Origin: Aureococcus anophagefferens
Taxonomy: Eukaryota; Sar; Pelagophyceae; Pelagomonadales; Pelagomonadaceae
Assembly: GCF_000186865.1 (NCBI RefSeq)
Contig: NW_008705562.1
Coordinates: 2,445,837 to 2,509,836 of the forward strand
Direction of reading: 5' to 3'
DNA: 64,000 nt
Position numbers and translations under genes: made by a program. The first letter of the stretch is position 1; every line of letters begins with the position of its first letter. The notes under the pieces were generated by a model that saw only the letters and a program-made list of their open reading frames with translations, was not told the origin of the DNA and did no database searches. This document shows, in pieces, positions 29,101 through 35,792 of the stretch.

Positions 29101-29230
29101 GGTCGGCCTGGACGACCTCTACGGCGCGCTCGACGCCGGCGACCTCGCGTCGCTCCTCGGCGAGCTCGACCTCAAGGCCGGCGACCGCGCGCGCCTCAAG
29201 CGCGCGCTCGAGGCGTCCCGCGCCGCCTGA
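26142..29230 (+). CDS. C2-RhoGEF-C2-C2-C2-SAM signalling protein (one intron with repeats)
   Basis: Exon 1 from ATG 26142 encodes most of a C2 domain (LEVVVSKGRGLLAMDTSMF, SSSDPYVVVVVEGKEIGRTE, LRLFDKDKLSRDA). Exon 2 begins after CAG at 26680 with DPMGEH, which completes a C2 loop; the donor is probably GT at 26406. The protein is about 938 residues. A Dbl-homology RhoGEF domain follows (ELVASEAAYVSDLKVL to LTMQALAIMPVQRIARYELL), then three more C2 domains at SDPYCVVLVDGREVGRT, FPDAYVVISVAGG and SSDPYVVVLRDGVEVHRTKT, and a C-terminal SAM-like helix bundle (VGLDDLYGALDAGDLASLL). C2 domains bind Ca2+ and lipids; the aspartates of the second and fourth are intact. It likely activates a Rho/Rac GTPase at membranes. 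No PH domain is visible. Confidence 0.78.
26430..26680. repeat. About 82-bp tandem repeat filling an intron
   Basis: Three copies start at about 26435, 26517 and 26600; each contains GACGGGCCCC, a GCGCGCGCGAACCCGCCCCG block and CCCGCTCGACGAACCCCCC. The array occupies nearly the whole intron of the C2-RhoGEF gene and ends at its acceptor. Confidence 0.85.
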
Positions 29231-29303
29231 AGGGGCGTCCGAGTCCTGCTTGTAGGAACTCTGAAGCGAAGCGCCACACCGCCCGCCGCCAGTCCTAGGG
29301 ATG

Positions 29304-29744
29304 TTACGGCAGCGCGGCCTCGGTCATGCGGACGTCCTCCCCGTCGCGGCGCCAGCCGCCGCTCTCGTCGCGCCGGAGCCGCGGCGCGAAGCGGACGGCG
29401 CAGACCTGCTCGTCGGGCGGCGGCGGCGGCGGCGGCCGCGCGTGCTCGTCGAGGACCTCCAGGTCCACCGTGATCGCGTACTGCATCTCCACGAGGCCGC
29501 CCGCGGGGAGCCAGACGTTCTCGCAGACGACGACGTTCGAGTCCGAGTCGTCGGCGACCGCGACCTCCGCCGTCGCGATGGGCGGCAGCGACGCCTCGAC
29601 GACCGCGCCGCCGACCTCGCGGCTCTCGCTGCCGCCGGGCAAAATCTCGACGCACCGCGCGCCGACGAGGCCGTCCGGCTCCGCCTCCGTCACCCGCGAC
29701 TCCGACGCCGTGAGCCGCGCGACGGCGCCGTCGAGCTCGTCCAT
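29304..29744 (-). CDS. Small hypothetical protein
   Basis: A 146-residue acidic protein from ATG 29744. It starts with a helical segment (MDELDGAVARLTASESRVTE) and continues with beta-rich sequence (SNVVVCENVWLPAGGLVEMQ, AITVDLEVLDEHARPPP) containing a seven-Pro run. Third positions are GC-rich, so it is probably real. I do not recognise a family. A GT-rich minisatellite lies just upstream of the start. Confidence 0.5.
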   Translation of the reverse strand: MDELDGAVARLTASESRVTEAEPDGLVGARCVEILPGGSESREVGGAVVEASLPPIATAEVAVADDSDSNVVVCENVWLPAGGLVEMQYAITVDLEVLDEHARPPPPPPPDEQVCAVRFAPRLRRDESGGWRRDGEDVRMTEAALP

Positions 29745-29890
29745 GGTCGATGTGTGTGTGCGTCGATGGCTGTCGATGTCGATGTGTGTGTGCGTCGATG
29801 GCTGTCAATGTGCGTGCTCCTGCCGCAAATGCTCGGCAGGCTTCGATGGCTGTCGATGTGCGTGCTCCTGCCGCGATGCTCGACGCGCTT
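29743..29890. repeat. Minisatellite of GTCGATGGCTGTCGATGTG-type units
   Basis: Units built from TCGATGTGTGTGTGCG, TCGATGGCTGTCGATG and GTGCGTGCTCCTGCCGC recur three to four times with variation, directly upstream of the 29744 start codon. Confidence 0.8.
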
Positions 29891-30064
29891 CGGTGCGCCC
29901 GCGCGCGGCCGCCGCAGCGGAGAGCAGCTCCGTCGAAGAACTCGACGAGTCGTTCAAGTTGCACAGCAAGTTGCTCCTGGTTCGAACGCGCGCCTCTACC
30001 GAACCTGCGGAGGCGGCGGCAAGCCCGGCACCGATACGAGCTTGGATTAAGATTTCTGCCCCTC

Positions 30065-30990
30065 TCACCGGTCGGTCTTCGTTCGGACGTCCTCGACGAA
30101 GTCGACGAGCTCGCTGTGGCTGTCGGAGCGGTGGAGCGACTGGACGAAGCCGAGGAGGAGGTTCGCGGGGACCGTGTCGCCCGCGGGCCTCGCCGCGGGC
30201 GCCGGCGGCGCCGCGCGCGCTTGCGGCGCGGCGGGTCCCGGCCGCGGCTGGCAGGACTGCATGATGAACGCGTCGATCGCCGGCGTCGACACCACGTCGT
30301 GCGAGTGCAGGAACCGCGCCTCGAGGTCGATCATGCGCGCGTCCTTGGATTCCGTGGACCGGATGCAGGCGTCGACGAAGCGCGCCTCGAGGACGCTCAG
30401 CTCCTGCTGCGCCGCGGCGACGGACGCCGCGGACGGCGCGACCGCGGACGCGGAGTTGCGCTGCCGACCGGTCTGCGAACGCGGGGCGACGGTCAAGAGC
30501 TATAAACGCGCGAACAAGCTCGGACGCCGCGGCACTGACCGACGAGTGGAAGACGCGCTTGCCGAGGCAGGACGCGCCGGAGAACTTCTTCGTGATGCGC
30601 ATCGGGTCGCAGCTGAGCTTTTGCGCGAGGTAGCTCCGCAGCGTCGCGCCCTCGGGCAGCTCGAGCAGGCCCGTGTTGAAGAGCTCGATGATGCGCGTCG
30701 TGAACTCCGTCTCCTCGATGGTCCACTTGCCTACGCATTGCGGCGGCTCCGGCGGCGGCGCGTGCGGCGCGTGCGGCGCGCTGCGCACCTTTGCGCGTCG
30801 TCGCGCCGTCGTCCTTGGCCTTGGCCTTCTTGGCCTTCTTCGGCGGCGGCTCGTCGCCGGCCGCGGGCGCTGGTGCAGCCGGTGCCGGCGCGGCTGCAAC
30901 CGGCGCCGGTGCGGGCGGCGGAGAAGTGGCCTCGGCCGGAGGCGACGCCTCCATCTTGATGATGATGGATCCTCGATCTGATTTTGTCAT
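30065..30990 (-). CDS. Stramenopile WT-EE / PMRITKKF domain protein (two short introns)
   Basis: Three exons: 30990-30789, 30730-30540 and 30472-30065. The introns (58 and 67 nt) are GT-AG, with a consensus GTCAGT donor in the second, and phases match to give 266 residues. Exon 1 encodes Pro/Ala-rich sequence and a lysine stretch (PPKKAKKAKAK) that looks like a nuclear signal. Exon 2 encodes the conserved domain GKWTIEETEFTTRIIELF followed by EGATLRSYLAQKL and CDPMRITKKFSG, ending GKRVF. This domain recurs in diatom, oomycete and pelagophyte proteins but has no established function to my knowledge. Exon 3 encodes a helix and C-terminal NLLLGFVQSLHRSDSHSELV. A nuclear, nucleic-acid-related role is only inferred from charge. 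Confidence 0.75.
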
Positions 30991-31019
30991 GTGAAAGCAA
31001 AACCTCAAGCAGGTCCGGG

Positions 31020-31165
31020 CTGCCGCTCGTGCTGGAAGACGGCGGCCTCCTCGACGGCGTCCAAGCCCTTGGAAGGGAGCACGGCCCCGGCGTCGGGCCC
31101 CTCCTCCTCGATGACGTCGTAGAGGAGGTCGTCGTCGAAGCGCCGCAGCGCTCCGCAGTCGACAA
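31020..31165 (-). pseudogene. Fragment of a GDSL-esterase C-terminal tail
   Basis: On the minus strand this stretch encodes RRFDDDLLYDVIEEEGPDAG and a tail ending AVFQHERQPG, matching the last about 35 codons of the esterase at 32291-34123 (RRFVVDDDLLLYDVIEEEGP, ending VPVFQL). DNA identity is high over GGGCCCCTCCTCCTCGATGA and flanking bases. No catalytic domain is present here, and it lies in the divergent promoter region between two genes, so it is a duplicated remnant. Confidence 0.7.
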
Positions 31166-31239
31166 GCGACTCGCGACCCGGCCTAGGAGCGCTCCGTCGG
31201 CTCGAGCGAGCCACAGTCTGGCACAGAGCATCCTTGACG

Positions 31240-32277
31240 ATGGTCGTGATTCTCGGCGACGGCACGATCGTGAGCGACGACGATCCGCGAGCGAGACGTC
31301 GCCAGGTCAAGTCGCAGTGGCCGAAATTTGCCGGCGCGGCGGTGCTCGTCGGCATTGCGGCGCACATGCTCTTCATGGCACCCGCGGTTCCCTGGAAGGA
31401 CGGCAAGATCCCGGCCGCGCAGCGCGTCGCCGGCGCGCATTGGGACTACCTCTCCCGCGACCTGTTTTTGGTGCGCGAATACTCGCGCGCGTCGAAGATC
31501 AGCGGCGCGCCGCCGTCGATGCTCGGCTATCTCACGCGAGAGAAGACGCTCGACGCGCGCGGTCGCGAGGTGGACTACGGCGGGGCGGACGGGTCGCGGT
31601 TCGAGGACATGTACTCCGACACGGGCGACCAAAAGTTCGCGATCGGCACGCGATGCGCGTCGACGCTCTTCTCGCTCACGGTCTATTTTTGCGGCGCCGG
31701 GGCCGCGAACGATCACGCCGGACTCTACGGCGACCACGGCGCCGACGCGCTCGAGCGCTTCATCAACGCGACGCGCGCGGAGGCCGAGGACGGCGGGTCG
31801 TACCCGACGTTCGTCTACCGCCTCGGCCTCGGCCAGTACGAGCGCTCGGAGCCCGGCCTGGAGCACGTCTGGATGATCGCGAGCATGCCCGACGGCACCT
31901 ACCGCTGGCTCCAGAGCTACATCAGCCACTACGCGCTCCAGGACTGGATGAAGGAGGCGGCGCGCCGCGGCGAGCAGTCGCTCACGTTCGCGCAGCTCTC
32001 GCGGAAACTCGAGGACTTCCGCGCGCTCCGCGCCGCGTCGTCGACGGCGTGGACCCGGCGGGCCAACGACCTCTACGCGAAGCTCTTCTTCGTCGACGTC
32101 GCCAAGACCGACGCGAACTTCATCTCGCACTACTCGTCCGCGCACGCCTTCAACGACCTCCGCTGGGACGTCGCCTGCGCATTTCCATTGCGCGAGGACG
32201 ATCCCTACCACCCGGGCTCTGGCGACGACACGCGTACTCGGCCCGGGTCCCGAACGCCGCCCCGCACACCTCTCTAG
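31240..32277 (+). CDS. Unknown single-span membrane protein with FAM241-like N-terminus
   Basis: ATG 31240 gives 345 residues. The N-terminus MVVILGDGTIVSDDDPRARR resembles the opening of small eukaryotic FAM241/DUF4605 proteins (hydrophobic strand, then DDDPR). A membrane segment follows at about 32-50 (FAGAAVLVGIAAHMLFM). The rest looks luminal and contains QKFAIGTRCASTLFSLTVYF, HVWMIASMPDGTYRWLQSYI and ANFISHYSSAHAFNDLRW, which I do not recognise; Cys and Trp content suggests a folded domain. The C-terminus is Arg/Pro-rich. The gene is convergent with the GDSL esterase, 13 bp apart. Confidence 0.6.
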   Translation: MVVILGDGTIVSDDDPRARRRQVKSQWPKFAGAAVLVGIAAHMLFMAPAVPWKDGKIPAAQRVAGAHWDYLSRDLFLVREYSRASKISGAPPSMLGYLTREKTLDARGREVDYGGADGSRFEDMYSDTGDQKFAIGTRCASTLFSLTVYFCGAGAANDHAGLYGDHGADALERFINATRAEAEDGGSYPTFVYRLGLGQYERSEPGLEHVWMIASMPDGTYRWLQSYISHYALQDWMKEAARRGEQSLTFAQLSRKLEDFRALRAASSTAWTRRANDLYAKLFFVDVAKTDANFISHYSSAHAFNDLRWDVACAFPLREDDPYHPGSGDDTRTRPGSRTPPRTPL

Positions 32278-32290
32278 CGCGAGTTACGCC

Positions 32291-34123
32291 CTAGAGCTGG
32301 AAGACGGGGACGCCCTCGACGTCGTCCACGGGCGAGAGCACGGGGCCCTCGCCGTCGGGCCCCTCCTCCTCGATGACGTCGTAGAGGAGGAGGTCGTCGT
32401 CGACGACGAAGCGCCGCGGCGGCGTACTCGACGGCGGCGGCGGCGGCGGCGGCGACTCGGCGCCCCGCGGCCGCGCGCGCGTCGGGACGAAGCGCCTCGC
32501 GCGCGCGAGGCAGCCGTAGACGTGGAGCGCGGCGAGCACGGCGACGACGAAGAATCCGCACGCCAAGGCGAGGCCGACGTAGAGCCCCGCCGTCGTCGCG
32601 TCGCCGCCGTTCTTCTTCTTCGACGATGGGATCTGGGGCGCCGGCGTCGGCGCGAAGGTGGCCGTCGGCGCGCCGCTCGGCGCGGGCGTCGCGACGATGG
32701 CGCCGTCGTCCGCGACGGTGAGCGCGTAGACGCCGGCGGATACGGCCAGCGTCGCCCCGTTGACGGTCAGCGCGAGCGACGCGTCCGAGAACTCCGGGAG
32801 CAGCTCGACGCGGAGCTCGAGGCGCCGCGCGTCGTCCGGCCGGCAGACGCTCACGGCGTCGCGGCCGCCGTAGGCGGAGCCGCCGTCCTCGCTCCAGAGA
32901 AGCGTCTCGCCGTCCTCCAGCAGGGCCGCGAGCTCCGCCCGTTCGACGGTCGCGGCCCAGCGCGCGCCGTCCCGCGCGAGCGCGACGACGTGGGCGCGGT
33001 CGCAGTCGAGGGTCGGCGTCGGCGTCGGGCGGCCGGACGGCGCGGCCGTCGACGGTTTCGGCGTCGCCGTCGGCGCGGCGCTCGGTCGGGCGGTCGAAGG
33101 CGCGGCCGTCGTGGGCGCCCGCGTCGGCGGCCGCTGCCGCGTCGGCGAAGCCGTCGACGGCGACACCGTCGGCGCGCGCGTGCGCCAGCGGAGGACGACG
33201 TCGGCGGCGATGGCGGCCATGCGCGCGAAGCCCGCGGAGTTGGGATGGATGGGGTCGTCGTAGTGCGACTCGTCCGTCAGGGCCAGGTCGAAGGGGACGA
33301 AGCCGTCGACGTCGCCCTCGAGCTCTTCGAGCATGGCCGGGAGCTCGTCGTTGATGAAGCTCGCGTCGTCGCCCCACTGGTCCGCGAAGCCCGCGTTCCC
33401 GTAGCGCACGGGGATCCCGACGAGCACGACGGGGGCCGGGTCCCGCGCGCCGCGGACGTCGGCGATCAACTCGCGGTAGGCGGAGACGTAGGTCTTCCGC
33501 GTCTTCTTCACGTTGTCCAATTTCGCGTCGTTCGTCCCGAACATGAGCACGGCGACGTCCGTCGGCGCGCGCAGCAGCTTGTCGTATTGCGAGGAGTCCC
33601 GATAGTCCCGCGACGTGTCCGTCACCGTCGTCCCCGACCGCCCAAAGTTCTTGACGTCGTAGCCCCGCTCGCTGAAGGGGTCCGCGTCGCGAAGCAGCCT
33701 CGCGAGGCGGCCGGGGTAGTCGTCGCCGTCGTCGCCGGCCGTGATGGAATCGCCGGCGCACGACACGGTGAAGCGCGTCGCCGTGGGCTCGAAGGTCGGC
33801 GCCGGCGACACGGACGGCTCGTAGCTCGGCTCGGGCGTCGGCGTCGGCGTCGGCGCGTACGTCGGAGATCGCGTGGGCGCCGGCGTCGGCCGCGGCGTCG
33901 TCGGCGCCGGCGTCGGCCGCGGCGGCGGGCAGGTGTCGCAGGTCTTCGGACACGCGACGTCGGCGCGCACGCCGTCATCACCTTTTTTATCGCATCGAAG
34001 CGATGGGTCCTTTTTGACCCAATCGCAGTCTCGACCGGGTTTGTCCGGCCGGTGCCAATCGGCATCGTCCCGGCACGCAAACGCGCACGCGATCAATGCC
34101 GCGAACGTCGTCGCGCCGCGCAT
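32291..34123 (-). CDS. Secreted or membrane-anchored GDSL/SGNH esterase
   Basis: A 610-residue type I membrane protein. Signal peptide at 1-16 (TTFAALIACAFAC), a Cys-containing segment (RADVACPKTCDTCP), a Pro/Thr-rich stalk, then the SGNH hydrolase at about 118-310. Block I is VSCAGDSITAGDDGDDYPGR with the nucleophile Ser; block III is VAVLMFGTNDAK with Asn; block V is DDPIHPNSAGFARMA with the Asp and His. A second Pro/Thr stalk and a beta domain follow, then a membrane helix (YVGLALACGFFVVAVLAALH) and a cytoplasmic tail ending DVIEEEGPDGEGP with an acidic motif. It probably de-esterifies cell-surface or extracellular glycans or lipids. A remnant of the tail is found at 31020-31165. Confidence 0.85.
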   Translation of the reverse strand: MRGATTFAALIACAFACRDDADWHRPDKPGRDCDWVKKDPSLRCDKKGDDGVRADVACPKTCDTCPPPRPTPAPTTPRPTPAPTRSPTYAPTPTPTPEPSYEPSVSPAPTFEPTATRFTVSCAGDSITAGDDGDDYPGRLARLLRDADPFSERGYDVKNFGRSGTTVTDTSRDYRDSSQYDKLLRAPTDVAVLMFGTNDAKLDNVKKTRKTYVSAYRELIADVRGARDPAPVVLVGIPVRYGNAGFADQWGDDASFINDELPAMLEELEGDVDGFVPFDLALTDESHYDDPIHPNSAGFARMAAIAADVVLRWRTRAPTVSPSTASPTRQRPPTRAPTTAAPSTARPSAAPTATPKPSTAAPSGRPTPTPTLDCDRAHVVALARDGARWAATVERAELAALLEDGETLLWSEDGGSAYGGRDAVSVCRPDDARRLELRVELLPEFSDASLALTVNGATLAVSAGVYALTVADDGAIVATPAPSGAPTATFAPTPAPQIPSSKKKNGGDATTAGLYVGLALACGFFVVAVLAALHVYGCLARARRFVPTRARPRGAESPPPPPPPSSTPPRRFVVDDDLLLYDVIEEEGPDGEGPVLSPVDDVEGVPVFQL

Positions 34124-34260
34124 CGTCGACGAGTCGCCACCCCCCGCCGGACGCCCTCAGGAGGCACGGCGCGGCAGAAAAAAAGTGGCGAAAATTTGCC
34201 TCGAAGTCCTCCGCAGGACGCGGTCTCTTATTCATGTATCACAGAGCACAGGGGCGCGCG

Positions 34261-34746
34261 TCACGCGTGGGTCCGCTGGGCGATGGCGGCCTGGAGGATC
34301 TCGTCCTGGAGCACCGCCGTGTCCTCGGCGACGAGCTGGATGGCGCGGACGAACGTCGCGCGGTCGAGCTTCCAGCAGCAGCACGCCTCCTCCGCGCGGA
34401 TCGTCGCGGCTCGTTTCGCCTCGGGCGAGAAGAGGGCGAGCTCGCCGAAGCTGCTGCCGGGCTCCGTGTACTCGCCCACGGTTTCGCCGTCGATGATGAC
34501 GCTCGCGCGGCCGCTCTCGACGACGTAAAAGTAGTCGCCCTCGGCGCCCTGCGCGATGATGTCCGACCCCTCGGGGAAGAGGGCGCCCTGCATGGCGTCG
34601 ACGAGCTTCGCGAACTCGTCGTCGGAGAGCTTGCTGAAGCTGACGTGGTTCTTCAGCGCCGTCAGGAGCAGCTCCTGCTGCGCCGGCGTCGCCGCGCTCT
34701 CGACGGAGCAGCCGATGGACGTGAAGAAGGACATGAGGTAGTCCAT
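34261..34746 (-). CDS. Stand-alone cyclic-nucleotide-binding domain protein
   Basis: ATG 34746 gives 161 residues consisting almost wholly of a cyclic-nucleotide-binding domain. The phosphate-binding cassette reads SSFGELALFSPEAKRAATIR at about 98-117; the Glu that binds ribose (FGE) and the Arg that binds phosphate (KRAAT) are both kept, and YFYVVESGRASVIIDGETVG supplies the preceding beta strands. This matches the first domain of PKA regulatory subunits. There is no kinase-inhibitor sequence or second domain, so it may be a small cAMP/cGMP sensor. The frame is open upstream, but no earlier ATG is convincing. Confidence 0.8.
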   Translation of the reverse strand: MDYLMSFFTSIGCSVESAATPAQQELLLTALKNHVSFSKLSDDEFAKLVDAMQGALFPEGSDIIAQGAEGDYFYVVESGRASVIIDGETVGEYTEPGSSFGELALFSPEAKRAATIRAEEACCCWKLDRATFVRAIQLVAEDTAVLQDEILQAAIAQRTHA

Positions 34747-34956
34747 GGCGGCGCCGCCGGTCGCGCGGGTCTCGTGCCGCCGCCGGAGCCGGGACAACCG
34801 CGCCGCACGGTTACGACGACCAGAATCGCGCGCGCCCGCAGGATTCCAGCCCGGCCAGTCGATCAAACGCGCCAAATCGGGCAGCCAATGCAACTCCCAG
34901 GCGTGTTGCACACCAACATCGCCCTGGCTGTGGCAGCTCTCGAGGTGGACGCGGCC

Positions 34957-35785
34957 ATGTGGTCCCGTCCGGCCTGGCGAGGCGCCGCCGCCGCGCTCCT
35001 GCGGCGACGGATCGCCAGCGCGACGAGACGTTCGCTGCGCGCGGAGCTCGAGGCGCTCTACGAGGAGCACAACCCGAGCAAGCTGGCGGACGTCGACGCG
35101 CTGGCCGCCAAGTACGGCGAGGCGAAGCTGCTGGCGATGGCCCGGAAGAAGTACGGCCTGCCGCCGCCGTCGGCCGCGGCGCCGCCGGACGGCGCCGGGG
35201 AGCCGCCGCCGGTGAAGGTCCGCGACCTCCGCATCACCCCGGCGTCCTGCGGCCGTGACGACTTTCGAGAGATTCGGGGTGGAGAAATCGTCACCGACAT
35301 GCTCGGTAGGCATCACCGAGGGCGACCGGCGGCAGATGAGCGTTGGGACCGTGCGCGAGAAGTTGCACGCGATGGCGACGGCGCTCGGCGCGCGCCAGTA
35401 CGTGGAGCCGACGAACGGCCGCCGCGTCTGGACCGCGGGCGCGCTGCAGGCCGCGGCGTCGGCCTGCGGCTGCCGCGGCGGCGCGGCCGCTCCCTCGGCC
35501 GCGTCCTCGGCCGCGCCGTGCCCCTTTTGCTCCCCCGCGGACGACGACGACGCGATGCGCCACGCGGGCGACGCCCGCGCGGAGGTCGTCGCCGCCGAGG
35601 TCCTCGCGTCCGGCGGCTCGAGGCTCGAGGTCATGCGCGCGAAACTGCGCGCGGGCGGCATCGCGGGCGGCCTCGGAGCCCCCGGCGGCGGCGGCGGCGG
35701 CGGCGGCGGCTGCGGGAGCGGCGGCGGCGGCGACGAGGACGACGTCGACGTCGACGCGCCGCCCGCGGTGTGGCGGCCTCCTTAA
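34957..35785 (+). CDS. Unknown protein with possible DUF5522-like Cys motif (one 55-nt intron)
   Basis: Exon 1 from ATG 34957 (or the in-frame 34888) encodes an Arg-rich, mitochondrial-type leader and then LRAELEALYEEHNPSKLADV and AKYGEAKLLAMARKKYGL, a helical motif seen in other algal proteins. A GT-AG intron 35255-35309 joins it in frame to exon 2 (ITEGDRRQMSVGTVREKL). Exon 2 has YVEPTNGRRVWTAGALQAAA followed by CGCRGG and CPFC, recalling DUF5522 (Y-P-TG-VFTA, CCG-CRHCPY), with spacing altered. The C-terminus is Gly-rich and acidic. Splice phase and strong third-position GC on both sides support the model. Function unknown. Confidence 0.55.
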
Positions 35786-35792
35786 ACAACAA

